Source: Gentiana macrophylla (Eukaryota > Streptophyta > Magnoliopsida > Gentianales > Gentianaceae). Taken from it: 64,000 nucleotides of DNA. Numbering within the stretch: the first letter of the stretch is position 1; every line of letters starts with the position of its first letter. Where the stretch lies: assembly GCA_026214975.1 (NCBI GenBank), contig CM047808.1, positions 51,500,321 through 51,564,320 on the forward strand. The letters run 5' to 3'. This document shows positions 23,268-35,800 of this stretch, in pieces. The notes beneath the pieces are model-generated. The model did no database searches. It saw nothing but the letters and a program-made list of their open reading frames with translations, and was not told where the DNA came from. The position numbers were made by a program, and so were the translations under genes.

Positions 23268-24005
23268 AAAGTGGGGTGGTGGGTAAGGTAGGGTGTGATA
23301 GGGTGGTGGGTGGGGTAGGTTAGGGTGATGGGTAAGTAGGGTGAGGTGGGGTGGTAGGTAAGGTATGCAGGGGTGAGGGTGGGTAGGGTTGGGTAAGGGG
23401 TGGTGGTGGGTAAGGTAGGCTAGGGGGTGGTGGTGGGTAAGGTAGGGTAAAGGGTTGTGCTGGGTAAGGTATGGTAGAGTGAAGTGGTGGGTACGGTAGG
23501 GTTGGTAGGGTAGGGTATGGTAGGGTATAGTAGGGTAGGGCAGGTTGTGGTAGTGGGTAAGGAAATATAGGGAAGTGCGGTGGATAAGATAGGGTTGAGT
23601 GGAATGGTGGGTAGGGTAGGGTAAGGGTATGAAGGGTAGGGTAAGGTGGTGGGAAATGTAGGGTTGGTAGGGTAGGGTATAGTAGGATAGGATAAGTTGG
23701 GGTAGTGTGTAAGGTAAGGTAGGGTGGTGTGGTGGGTAAGATAGAGTATAGTGGAATTATGGGTAGGGTAGGGTAGTGTAGGGTATGGTAGGGTAGAGAA
23801 GGGTGGGGCGGTGGGTAAGGTAGGGTGGTATGATGGGTAAGGTAAGGTAGAGTAGGGAAGTGTATGGGTGGGTGATAGTGGAGTAGAGTAGGCAATGGTT
23901 AAGGTTGGTAAGATGTCGATGGTATGATATGGTGATATGGGGTACGGTAGGATAGGGTGGCGGGTAAGGTATGGTGGTGGGTAAGGCATGGTGGGAATAG
24001 ATGTA
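23268..24005 (+). repeat. G-rich minisatellite, GGTAGGGT/GGTGGGTAAGGTAGGG type
   Basis: For about 740 bp the plus strand is almost only G, T and A, in variants of GGTGGGTAAGGTAGGGTRG with many TAGGGTAGGG pieces. The strand bias is extreme. Minus-strand frames of 191 and 197 codons (Thr-Leu-Pro-Tyr-Pro repeats) overlap in different frames and exist only because the repeat lacks stops. Runs of GGG spaced by three or four bases could form G-quadruplexes. Confidence 0.9.
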
Positions 24006-24528
24006 GGGTGCAATGAGGAATGGCATAGAGCTACCTCACCCTTCGCTCATATCCTACCTTTTGAACCATACAACACCCTACTCGAGTCAACATTAATTCA
24101 CTACCCTTCTCTACTCATCACTCAATGTGTCATATTTTATATAATTTTTTTCATTCCAATCTTGCATATTCCATATGCAGTAATAGAATTAAATATTCCA
24201 TTATATTCCATTTTGCTCTATTACTTTATTCTATTCAATTTCATTTCTACGTAACAAACATGCCAATACAATCTTCATTTCATCTTTCAAAAAAAATTTC
24301 TTATAAAATATCGTTCTCCGCGCATTGTTAAAAGCGTAAATATAAGCACAATTATTGACATCAAGATAACTTTTGGACATGTTGTGTTGCCTGCTTTTGA
24401 CTCTATCGACGTCGGAAACGGATACAAATCTTAAATAACACAATTTTAGCTAGCATTACATTAAGTTTGAAGGGTCTTTACTTTGTAGTACATATTATGC
24501 ATATTAATTGAATGTAATCACAAACGTC

Positions 24529-24555
24529 CCCGTGCAATGCACGGGTTTCAGGCTA

Positions 24556-24556
<1 letters not shown>
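24529..24556 (+). other. Helitron 3' terminal hairpin and CTAG end
   Basis: Hairpin arms CCCGTGC and GCACGGG are perfect, followed by TTTCAGG and CTAG. This is the rolling-circle termination signal of plant Helitrons. Confidence 0.9.

Positions 24557-24594
<38 letters not shown>
24557..24594. repeat. (TA)n microsatellite, right of Helitron 1
   Basis: About 19 TA units starting with the T that follows CTAG; it continues the tract broken off at 20127. Confidence 0.92.
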
Positions 24595-24596
<2 letters not shown>

Positions 24597-24850
24597 CATC
24601 ACATGTCTGCTATCTCATCATCGGAGGAGTGCAATATGAAGTCCTTCCTTTACTATAAATTCATACAGAAATCCATTTGATAAATATGTAATGTGTAGTC
24701 CAAAAAATTCCATTTCTTATGGCGCATGCTCCTCCTGCTTGTGTGTTAGTATTTTTAGAGTCCACCACTCGTCCTTACAATTCTAATTTGAAATGAACAA
24801 ATAACTTTTCCTTTAAGTAGTACACTTTGATGAGAAGTCCTCTTTATTAA

Positions 24851-25251
24851 AAGCAATTGTAATGGCTCTAGAATAGAAGCCATTTACATCAAAATCTTTA
24901 AATGAAACCTATCTGTTTATACTAGAGTAATAGTTACAAAATAGATTTAAAAAACATGACTTCTCCTATCGAAATATAGATGTACATATAGACTCCTTCA
25001 TTTTTTATCTTTCTTCTCCATATATATTTTTATTAGATTCCACGTTTGTTAGATTCAAACGTCAAATAGATTGCATGAATAAATATATCTTCTGCTATTT
25101 ATATTTTGTTTTTTAGGTTTGTTAAATAAAAAAATAGATGTGAGTCATTAGAGTAATTAAGTTGATTTATTTTATCATTCCTATCTATTTTGTGGGCCGG
25201 GTTTCACGTTTAAATAGACTCCATCATTACTAATGGTCATTACAATTGCTC
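24851..25251. mobile_element. PIF/Harbinger-like MITE (401 bp)
   Basis: Terminal inverted repeats AAGCAATTGTAATGG on the left and TCATTACAATTGCTC on the right are flanked by TAA on both sides (24848-24850, 25252-25254), the 3-bp TWA duplication typical of PIF/Harbinger. It has no coding capacity. The terminal bases differ (A against G), so this is an old copy. Confidence 0.7.
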
Positions 25252-25254
25252 TAA

Positions 25255-25955
25255 AACTAAAAAAAACCCAAAAAAATCCGGTTTATGAAGATTTGGCTTA
25301 TACGTAACATTCTTGAATGGAAAACGGTTTCGCGTATGATAAGGAATTCTGTTACAAGGTCAAGAAGAGGGGAAATACATGCGTGGTGTCTCCAAATGGT
25401 GTGTAGACACCGTGTGGCACACCACTGACCACACATTTTTATTTTGTATTTAAACTGTATGGTTCTAATCGTTTCACCAGTCACTTCATCTCAAATTCCC
25501 TCACCACAAGTATTTTCCCAAGAAGAGTTCCTAAAAGTTAGTTAGAGAGAGTGACACTGTCGACTTAGGATGAACAAAAATTGGAAAAGTATGGTCTTGT
25601 GGATGAAAAGGACTTCTTTGAAAGTAGTTTTTGTATTTCAATACTGCAAGAAATGTGAAAGGGGCGACAATTTCTTAAAATGACATTATTGTATTTGCAT
25701 TGGTGCGGTGATGGATCCGGAAAGATTTCTCAGTAGAGATAATGAATTGATATAAATATAAAGATTGAGTGGAAATAATAATGTTTTTATACTTTTTACC
25801 AATAAAAAAACATCAATTTTCAGATTTCGGTGGAGACACTAGCCTCCACCAATCTCCGTTTGGGTCCGCCCCTTTATTTGTCTTATCCAATCAATAAGGC
25901 TAATACGTGTTAGAAAAGTTTAAAAGTGATTTTTCTTCATCATATACACGTTCTT
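25255..25955. other. gene-free flank with two short hairpins
   Basis: No coding frame. GTGTCT and AGACAC pair near 25387-25410. GGTGGAG (25829-25835) and CTCCACC (25844-25850) form a perfect 7-bp stem with an 8-nt loop. No element could be delimited. Confidence 0.4.
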
Positions 25956-26746
25956 GTAATACATCTTAAACAATATAAACACAAATGATTTCTGTATTTA
26001 GATAAACACTTCTTTATATACTATTGATTAGTGCATATTCCCTAACGACAAGATTTGCAGACTGGCTTAGGGTGATTCCTATCTCCCAGTCAAAGGAACC
26101 CTGTCTCAAAGGAACAATGCCTAAGTTTCCTTTCAATCGGGAAAGGGTAATAGATTTAAAGAAGTTACATAGCTTGTCCATATCGACTTTCAGGGTCATA
26201 TTAAAGATACAAGCTAGTAAGAGCGTTTTCAAGTAGTGACATCTAGTCTGACAACTACTCAAAACTCCAATAAGTTTATCCAAAATATTTGGAGGAAATC
26301 TCTGATTTCACAAGAGATAGAGTATTCCATACTCAGAAATAGGTTATTGTATAGTCTTCGGGACTGATGCTCGGCCTGCCTCCCACTGAAATGTTTTCAC
26401 TAAGGGATACACCGTAAATTTGCCTTATATAGTTATTTATGTGCTACGATACGCTGTTGAACTCATTTAAGATATTGGTTGCAAAATAACGGTTTACGTT
26501 GTAATGAAAAACCGAGAAGTCTACCTAAAAGATGCCTACGCATTTGTGGATAAGGAGTGAATTCGGTTCACCCCACTTCCGTAAATATAGACATTTAGCA
26601 TTTAGTGCTTGAAGGTAGGACTGGAAATTTTACGTACACGTTCAGATCGTGAAATATCTTAATGCATTGAGTAAAGGTTGATTATAAAACTCATAAAATC
26701 AGAGAATGACGGTGATACTGTCAAACTCGGTCTGATATAGTCTATA
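25956..26746 (+). mobile_element. LARD-A copy 2, left part (5'-truncated)
   Basis: It follows LARD-A copy 1 from about 7960 to 8755: the TTTAGATAAAC start region, TTTCCTTTCAATCGGGAAAG, the GGACTGATGCTC stretch and ACCGAGAAGTCTACCTA. Similarity stops abruptly near 25955, so the 5' part is gone. It is broken at 26746 by the copia element; CTATA at 26742-26746 is the left target duplication, and the copy resumes at 62634. Confidence 0.85.
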
Positions 26747-28436
26747 TGCTGGACTTATTTTAACTTTTAGTGACGAGTGCCGACTAGCCGTTATATAGAG
26801 CAAAGGCAAAAGATGTCTAGATCAAATGTATAGCTTATTAGAGTTTGATCTTTGTATAGGTTTGATCAAACAAGATCAGTAAATGGTGGTGACTTTCATC
26901 ATGCCAGACTGTCTAGATCAAGAGGTACACGAGTCGAGACCAGTTTAGGAACTCTTTGAAGACTAAAAAAAGTGAGGGCTCAAACTCAATTATTGAAGGC
27001 TAAGGGATCAAACTTAGTATTTAAAGTCAATGATATGCAATCAGAATTTAGGGAAGTCTGTGATGACCTAAACTGATTGCATATACCTTGTGTACAAGGT
27101 CTAAGTTCCACAAGTTAAGTGGTGATTGGAACTTAGTTATATTCAAAATGGTGTAATCTAACTTCATAATAAAAAGTTAGATATAAGAGAAGTCAGCTGC
27201 AGTGTTTTTATAAGCACAACAACTTTGGAGCAAATTGATCGAAATGTATTTTTAGAGACTCACAATCACAGAACTCTTGAACACATATTTCGAATTTAAT
27301 CAAAGGTTACATTGGAAGATTACAAAGAAAAGGACAGAAAACAACTCTTGATTTTGTCAACAAATCAATGGCCAAGATTAAAGGGACGTTGGAAAGAAAC
27401 AGAGCTTTATCCAATGGATACAAGTCAAAGGGTGGATAGACTGAAAACTATCAAAAAGCATTCTGACAGAGTCGAGACTATGAATGATGATGAAAGTAAG
27501 TCAAGATGGGACAAATCTGAAACGGCTATGTTTGAATTTCAAACATAAGTCACAAGGATTCCTACCCATAAATAGAGGACACTTAATTTAGATACGAATG
27601 ATGATTTTTTGAGAGAAAAACAACAGATAATCTTGAGCTTCAGATTCTTATCAAGAAATCACCTCACGACCTCTACCGAACTTAAACCTACTAATCCAGT
27701 AAACTTCTTCAAGTATAATCTATTATCAATCTACATCAAGTTTACACACTTGAAGAATCCAAGCTGCTGATCATATCATCTTGATCAAGCTGCTGAAAGC
27801 TGAATCACTTACTTGATTCAAACTTTCTTTTATAAGAAATCTCATCAAGTCGGTGAAGCATCTTTGGGTGTCAAGGCATCGTTGTTTGTGGTGGAGAAGT
27901 GTGGTGAAGAGGCAATCATACCCTTCAAGGACCAGTGGAAGACTTTGGAGCAGCAATCCTACCTGTTCCAAGTGTTCAGTTTGTGAAGCCATAGTTATTG
28001 ATGAAGGGCAAACAACTTAGGGTTTTTGTAACTGCTACCTCAAAGATCTCTAGTGAATTACCTACAACATCACAGGAGAAGAGTGGACTGACAGGATTAC
28101 ACCACCTGGAACCACTATAAAATTGCCTACTTACTTTCTGCATTAGTACATCTAGCACATCAATCTACAGAACTAGCAACCGAATCACTCACATACACTA
28201 CTGAGTATCTAATACTTGGTATCATATTTTAACAACAACTAATAAGGCTTAATCTAAATATATTCCGCTGCAACAAATTCAGTAAAGTCAATAGTCAGCA
28301 GACTATTGAGTGCCAGCAGACTACTGAGCTATTAGCAGGCTGCTGAAGTTGCTGAGTTTGTTAACTCCAAAGTTTTAAGTGTTAAGTTTATTCACCCCCC
28401 TCTAAACTTAACCAAAGCCTTTTCAAGGGACCAACA
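26747..28436 (+). repeat. copia 5' LTR
   Basis: 1690 bp, TGCTGGAC...CCAACA; the third base differs from the 3' LTR (TGTTGGAC). The TATA-like site reads CATAAATAG (27568-27576), where the 3' LTR has TATAAATAG. Many small differences from the 3' LTR sit near CAG/CTG. Confidence 0.93.
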
Positions 28437-28438
28437 AT

Positions 28439-28450
28439 TGGTATCGGAGC
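28439..28450 (+). other. copia primer binding site, initiator tRNA-Met
   Basis: TGGTATCGGAGC begins two bases after the 5' LTR, one base different from the common TGGTATCAGAGC. Confidence 0.88.
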
Positions 28451-28541
28451 AGTGCTTATGTTCTGAAGTAATCCTACTTGTCGTGCTTATGAAAATACTT
28501 TGAAAACTTTTTCAAGTTTCTGATTTTCAAAGCTTTGCATC

Positions 28542-29540
28542 ATGGATAGCAATCAGTATGCTAGAACAATGTTGATGTTTTCTTTGGATCATTTTGATGA
28601 GTATAAACGTCATATGCGAGGCTTATCTAGCGCGCAACACATGATGAGATGATGGATGTCTTCGATCGATGGACCCTTTGGAAATCACAAAAGCTATAAC
28701 TGTGGATAATCAAATGCTATTGATATCATTTACAGAACTTTGGATAGCAATATGTACATGAAGAGGTGAAAGATTTCAAGACTGCAAAAGAACTTTGGGA
28801 CAAGTTGCAATTAATCCGTGAAGGCACTGATGCTATCAAGAAGAACAAGATCAGTGTGGCAAAGAAGAAGTTCCAGGAGTTCAAAATGAAACCAAATGAA
28901 ACTATTGAACAAATGGAGTCAAGATTCAATGCAATCATGGATTAACTCACCCTACTGAGTGTGAAATACTCACAAGAAGAAATCAATTAAAAAATCTTGG
29001 AAGCATTACCTGCAAAAGAAGTTTGGGAGATGAAGGTGACTTCCATAGAAGAAATGAGAAGTCTACATGAAGAGGACATCTTCAAATTGTTCTCGAGATC
29101 TCAAGGCATATGAATTCAAGAAGAAACTTGTACATGAGACTAAAAAGAAGAACCAAAGACCACCTGCATTGGTCGCTACACATCAAGAAGAAACATCAAG
29201 AGCTCAAGATGATCTACTAGATAAGATGCAAGAGAAAATTGCCCTCTTGAGCAAGAGAATCGAATGGTGAAAACTGAAAAGGTTCTCTTAAGAACTTCAC
29301 AAAGAAATTCAAAGTGAAAAGAAGAAGGAGGAATCCAAGAAAGACAATGATTACCTATGTTATCATTGCAAGAAACCCGACACTTCAAACCGGACTATCC
29401 TAAACTAAAACAGTAAAAGGAACTCGATTATCTTTGCTTCAATTGCAAGAAGCCTGGACATTTTGAGACTTGATTGTCGGACTCATCGAAGAGCAAAAGT
29501 CAAAGCAAATAAGATCGGCAAGAAAGCTATGGTTCTTTGA
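28542..29540 (+). pseudogene. gag: copia gag (broken)
   Basis: Capsid/nucleocapsid protein of the element. ATG at 28542 lies 91 bp behind the primer site. The N-terminal region fits the copia gag (UBN2-type) family, with pieces such as AKELWDKLQL, KFQEFKMKPNETIEQM and KILEALPAKEVWEM in the usual order. Two zinc knuckles follow: CYHCKKP near 29359 has lost one base and with it the HFK part, and CFNCKKPGHFE at 29435 is shifted before its last cysteine. A stop comes after about 36 codons, with more stops at 28942 and 28987 and several frame changes. No full product can be made. Confidence 0.85.
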
Positions 29541-30811
29541 AGATGAATCAGGATATGAAGTTGAATCGTAAAAAAGGAAATGAATCGATGATACCGCACT
29601 TGTTGCCGATATGGATGATTATGCTTTAATGGAAAATATGGATGAAACAGATGAGGTATGCAATTCTGTATCTATTAACACTCCTGTTGGAAATGATTGT
29701 GAATCAACTTGTGGTTCAAATCCAAAAAATTCTGACAATGAAGAAACTTTGGATGTCATCCTTAATCAACTGAGGATAATACAATATGGTTATGAGATTG
29801 TGAAGGCTGAAAAAGATGCTCTTCAAGCAGAAGTTGAAAGATTAAAAGCTGAATTAAGAATTCTCAAAGGAAAGGAAAAAGTTGACAGAATCAAGATAAG
29901 TTCGATGTACATTCAAAGAAATTCTTGAATCTGCTGAACAATCTTGTTCCTCCACTGCATTCAAATCTGGAAAGCCTTATGGTGATAGAACATGCCTTGG
30001 ATTTGGAACTCAACAATCTAACAAGAGTGGATCCAGTAAGGTTACTGAACCTAGTACCAGAATTGGTCCTAAGTTTGTACCTGCACAAGATCCAACTCCC
30101 AAAAATGTTGCTGAGGCAGTAAAGCCTACTGAAAAGACTTCAAGGAAGCAAAATCAGAAGTCAAAAAGGTCAGCAGCACCTAACAAAAAGAACAAATCCA
30201 AAAATAGGACTGCTGTACCTTCTAGACCTACTGATAGCAGACATGCTACCAAGTCTGCTGGACCACAAAAGGGTAAAAATCAGAGATATTCCAAGGATAA
30301 GAATCCTAAACCTAAAAATGTCATATATTCAAGAGATACTTATCTCAGGGGGAAAGGTAGACTGTTCCCTACTGATGATGATTGGAATATTCCTACCCCC
30401 ACTGCTAGAAACAACAGATATAACCATACTGCTAGGGTAAAACCTCAGCAATGGAATCAGTAGAGGACTCAGCAGAGGACTTATATAAGACCTCAGCAGA
30501 GACCTCAACAGACTCCATAGTATAGGGCTGTTCCTAACATACAACAAACTAATGGTTATGCTAGTGCTTCTAACAAAAGAAATCACTCCAAACAACACTA
30601 TATACCAAAAGGCCAAAAAGCATATATGAATCCTACACAACCAATTGTTAGACCTTATGGATTTGTGGAATACATGTATGAACAAAAGTATGATACCTTT
30701 CAAAGAAGACCTTATGGAAATTTGCCAAGGGTCATTCTTACCACTGACCACTATGGACCCAAACAGTTTTGGGTACCTAAAATGCATTAACTTTGTTTTG
30801 TAGGGTGTCTG
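29541..30811 (+). pseudogene. copia gag C-terminal/pol N-terminal linker (broken)
   Basis: An open segment at 29611-29928 encodes an acidic stretch and then a heptad-like coiled coil (KAEKDALQAEVERLKAEL). After a frame change follows a Lys/Ser/Asn-rich linker, then a Gln/Tyr-rich part (repeated QQRP-like pieces near 30460-30510) with stops, ending in GPKQFWVPK at about 30757, which in Sirevirus-type polyproteins lies shortly before the protease. The frame is cut at 30811 by the LARD-B insertion (GTCTG at 30807-30811) and resumes at 43916. Confidence 0.75.
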
Positions 30812-32789
30812 TGTTAGGAAATCGACGCGGGAATGCTACGGAATTCAAAATTTTATTTCCTATCGACCCAAGATCGACTTCGTTTAAGCAATAAACAAAT
30901 AAGCAGTAGACGGTGGTTACCTTGGTTGATCTATAAGATCGACGCTTTGACCGTCTAAGGAGAGTAGTTCTGCATAGAGCCGCCCAAGTGTTCGGCCTCT
31001 ACCGCTAGTCCACACAAACAGACCATGGAATCCTTCATGGATTGCTATTGGAAAACTCCGGTTGCTAGACCGGCCTTTTCCCCTCTCTCCAACTCTACAT
31101 AGGATGCTCTCTATTTTACACAAGAACTATGAGCTCTTGCAATTGTGATGTACAAAGAGCTTGACACCCACCTCTTATTTATAGTGTAGGGGTGCCCCAT
31201 CTAGGTGTGGAGGAGAAGAAAACATTTTCCCAATAAAATAAGAAAAATATAATTGATTGATTTATCTCATTTATTATAATATCTCATATTAAATAAATCA
31301 AGGATATTGTCAATATCTTATATTGAATATTTCCAAGATATTGTCAATATCTAATAATGACTATCTTTATTATATTACCATAAATCAATTTACACATGTA
31401 TATATATCACATTTATATTATTACACATATAAATCTATAAATATATTTTGGAAACAACTAAGCACATGCACATCCAATGTGCACCACACGCTGAAGCACA
31501 AATATTTATATATATATATATATATATATATCTAATATTAATATATGGTAATACCATTAATTAAATTACACAATCCAAGTGTATCTTATACACTTCAATG
31601 TGGCGCCATATATAGCCAAATATTGGCTTCTGGAATATTCTTTAATTAATATAATATTATTAATATCTTGTAATTAATTTTTTCATAATAAATAAATACC
31701 ACCATATTAATTTACCACTATAACATTTATAGTCATGAGATAAAACTTTCCTTATTTGGTTATCATCTAAAACCACATTTTAATCCGCTATATGTTCTTA
31801 TGTGTGTGACCCGATAGGCTTCGAATATGTTGGCCGTAGACACAAAGTGCAAATTACTTAAAATGCCCTTCATGCCTAACGATCACGGGATAGCGTCTAG
31901 AAACACACCGTGACTCCCTATCATCGGAAGAGTCAAATTCAATGACTACTACCTTTAATGTGAAAACAGATTACCGTGTAACTTACAATCCTATCATTGT
32001 AATAATATCCATACGGTCGTGACGTCGAGTGTCAAACATTAACGACCGTATCTTATAATTTGATATCATGCTCTCTCGAAGTAACTTATTTACTCCCACT
32101 TTGAAAAGATTCACGAGAGCTAGACATTCCTTATAAGAAGGCCATTTCGGATATTCGATCCCAATCATCGGATACACGATTCCCGGACGACCAATCATGT
32201 ATACTCAAAGATGCTTCAAAGATCACACCCAATCACTACCGCATGATCGCCCCGTGGCTAGGGGAAACCTCAATAGTGTCAAAGCATGACAATTCACACC
32301 GTGATGCCATGAAGACTCCGGTCCAAAAGATAATTACACAACCGCAACATAATGTGACACTGAATGTACGTGGGTCAGTCTTACGTATGCATTCTCTAAT
32401 ACACGTCCACGTACAGTCCAAGTGTCTCTACACTTTGATAGACGAGATCTATCCCTGCCCTTAAAGATAGAAGACATCTAATACGTGCTAGCATGTTCAT
32501 ACTATCAATGCCATGTTTAATAGTACATCAGCCTAGAGACGTTTAAGTATCAAACTTATTAAAGTGATTAGAGATCTCATCAACCATAATCGCCTATCAT
32601 GGTTTCTCAATCATAGTTTAATACTAAGGACGTTATCATATAACAATTCATAATTGGTTCACTAAAAGAACAAATATATGACAACAGAAAAGCCATTTAA
32701 TATATGTATAAACATAAAGAAATAGTAGAAATGATCCGACCCGGTCGGATCAGGTCCAACCCGATTGGGTTTAGGACACTATTCTAACA
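30812..32789 (-). repeat. LARD-B LTR, left (3' LTR in element orientation)
   Basis: 1978 bp, TGTTAGGAAATC...ATTCTAACA. It carries a (TA)n tract at 31506-31531 and a minus-strand TATA box (complement TTATTTATA, 31175-31183). It matches the right LTR over its length once the Helitron is left out. Confidence 0.9.
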
Positions 32790-32806
32790 ATCTTCCACTT
32801 GGCCTA
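32790..32806 (-). other. LARD-B polypurine tract (complement)
   Basis: ATCTTCCACTTGGCC adjoins the left LTR; on the element strand this reads GGCCAAGTGGAAGAT, a degraded form of the usual AAGTGGGAGAT. Confidence 0.7.
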
Positions 32807-35800
32807 AAACAATCACTAGCACACACAAGACCAAGTTGAAACACAAGAATCTCATGCAATACTCGCAACCAGCTCTAGCCATGAACGGATCGCTATCCGT
32901 GGGGACTCTAACTATCTTCATATCATGTTCCAAATGACCAAGTCAAAAGAAACCGCCTCAACACACACATGAATCTCTGACGAGACCCTGGTCCTTGTTT
33001 CAAGCAATGAATCAACTTACTTTATCAGCTATATAGAAAAGGTGGAAGAACCGTACAAGGTTCAGGAATGAACCTTCTAGATCCATGCACTGCTCCCGCT
33101 GTGTCTCCAAGGCACTACTATGTTTTGGCTCAGTTGTAGAATATCTGATGACCCATAGCCTGCACCATTTCTAGCTCTCTGTAGATCACTAAATCAAAGT
33201 GATCGCAAACCTGCACAAGAGCTCCCACTCGCCTTCATAAGACTCAGGATATACATCTATATAACTATATTTATTCGCTCCAAGTTTCGATAAACTAGAA
33301 ATCATCCTTAACTTGTTTAAGGATATTCTCAACATTCACCAGATTCATTTTCATACTCGCTCATGACTCTTCATAAAGTATGAACATCTGACATAACTTT
33401 TATGATGGTTCCTATCGCAGTAACAAAATAAACCTTCATAATTATCATCATCTTTCATCTTATCTTTAGGACCAACGTCTTAACATAGATAGATCTTGAA
33501 AACAAAGACTAGAAGTATCTCCTTACGCGATCTATGCTAAACCCTTTTAGCATCACATCTATATAGGTAAACTATAATATAACAGCAGTTAAATCTATCA
33601 CTATAGATTCTTATTTCTAAAATAAGAACTGCTAATCCAAGTGCTTTCGTAAAGGCCTTGAACTACCAAACATTAATTGACTGTGACATGGGGTATTAAT
33701 TCTTGAGAGAGAGATATCCAATACCTTACTCAAAAATCGTAACCTACTCCCACTTTCCATCTTGCACATTGCGCATATCCTTCTATTGACTAAATCAAAC
33801 TCCTTTGATTATCAAACAAAGAAATCATCTAGAGAAACTTGTTTGAGTCCATAAATGGATCTCGTGGGCTCACATATCATGTTATTGTCTATGAACATCG
33901 AGCTGTTTGCCCAACATCTTCAACACTATCATATAGCCATGATATGAAGTTACAACAAGTATAGTCCGAATAGAACTGGGCTCGGCCTTACATGGACATA
34001 CCCTCTGGTAAAGACAGACTAGGTTCACAACCTGGTTGTCATTGATGGAATCTAATTCGGATATTATGGCTCTGGCCATATCTCTCAATCTTGCCTTTCA
34101 AACATTCTTTCATAAGTCGTGAGTTATTCATTCATCAAGATGAACATACCAAAGAGCCCTTTTGGGCTTGAGGTTATCCACAAACTTCTGTAACTTTTGT
34201 GTGCATCAAGAGTGATCTACACCTCATCGCTATATGGCGTCCGCTCACATTCCTATGGTTGAATATATCTTTGTGGTTCTCAAACTCTTTTGAGATCTGA
34301 TTTACTCCCACTGTTTCTTTTGGAAGAAACACTTCCTTTAGAAGACAGCATGTTTGGAGACAAACATTTTTCTCCGCGGACAAGTAAATAATATTCAGCG
34401 TGCTTGCTAAGACATTCCAAAAAGTTGCATATGTCGTACTAGGCTCCAAGCCTTTCTGACTTTGACTATGAAAACTTCAAATCATCGGTTAAGATAGATT
34501 CGACATTGTCCCCTTCCATATCTAATATGGAATTTATTCAACCTTTATTCCTTGGAACTCGGTTAAGTATAAGGGCACTATCCTGAAACGGGTAAGGGAT
34601 ACTTCGCATGGCTTGCGTCACACCTTTATCATATAAAGTGTTGTTTCCATTTTGGGAACACAATCTAATTGCGTATCCCAAAGATGGTATCCTTCAAGGG
34701 TGAATCTTATTCCTTTCAGACGACTTCTGAAGCACCCTTCAGGTATTAATTACTTCAATCCAATTGGAGATTAATTCCTAAATAGCTCATCAATCTCATA
34801 TTCGTACTAGCTCGAACTTTTCGGGCTTTCCGAATTATGCACTTCACTGAGTACACTTGACTATTTCTAAAAATAGTCGTAGAGATTAATAAACAATTAT
34901 TTGTGGCATTAATTGTCATAAGCCAACAAACATCGGTATGTTTAGGCTTTAGACAATTTTTCTAGATTTTATAACATTTTCATAAAAGGGTATTTTAGTC
35001 ATCTTTAGATAAGATACATATCACCACTTGATTCATAAATACATGGTTCAGACATCATCTAAATGACATTTGATTATACGTTTCTCTTCTAGAGAGTCGA
35101 CATCTAGAACAACTACAAATATCAAGGATAACAGCCATACAAATATTTAGTTGAGATCTCATCACATATATCAACTATACAAAGGACATCAATCTAGTAT
35201 GTTAGATTCAAATGACCTTCCAACTTTATCGGAATAACATTTATTCTTTACAATTGAATATGTCTACTAAATCCTAACAAATAATCGAAAGTATGTTCTT
35301 CATAAGAACCGAAACATAATAACATTTATTTAGTTCCTTTATCGTTTATTAGATCCGCATATGGTAAGTGTCACAACGTTTGCTTCACCTTCCATATCTT
35401 GCATTTAATCTTTCTAATTTAATCACACTCGTAAGATATCATATATCTTAGAGTAGACTTTGAACTTAGATAGATTCATCTCAAATCAGTTTCCTAGAAT
35501 AGAAACTTCAATAATTTCTCTATTCAAGCACATGCCCTAACTCTCTTTTTAATCCTTCAAGCACTTGTAAATGTTTCTTATTGTAGTCTTCATAAGACTT
35601 AAGAAAGATCACAAGAGCTATGTCTTTGATTTCCTTTCATAAAGAAAATCCAAAGTTTATTAAGTAGTTTATTTAACCTTTTGAATCGTATTCAAAACAT
35701 TAACTATTTAATTAACCTTTAAGCAATGGTAGAATTAAGTCGATACTTAAATCTAACAATTTTGAAAACAACATTTCCAAAATTAGATGTGGTCATACTT

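Larger units (their letters stand above)
20128..24556 (+). mobile_element. Helitron 1 (non-autonomous, 4.4 kb)
   Basis: The 3' end is diagnostic: a perfect hairpin CCCGTGCAATGCACGGG (24529-24545; 7-bp arms, 3-nt loop), seven bases, then CTAG (24553-24556) followed by T. The 5' end TCTATATATAATATATGG begins after an A at 20127, fitting the A|TC...CTRR|T insertion rule, with no target duplication. Both flanks are TA microsatellite, as expected if it inserted between A and T in a TA tract. No RepHel frame exists; the interior is AT-rich direct repeats and a G-rich minisatellite. The 3' end is firm, the 5' end slightly less so because it lies in the microsatellite. Confidence 0.85.

Noticed and set aside
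23268..24005. Interstitial telomere
   Set aside because: The plant telomere unit is TTTAGGG in regular register; here the unit is a variable GGTAGGGT/GGTGGGTAAGG mix inside a Helitron.
23320..24026. Minus-strand frames of 191, 197 and 89 codons made of Thr-Leu-Pro-Tyr-Pro repeats
   Set aside because: They overlap in different frames over a G-rich minisatellite that contains no stops; nothing suggests translation.
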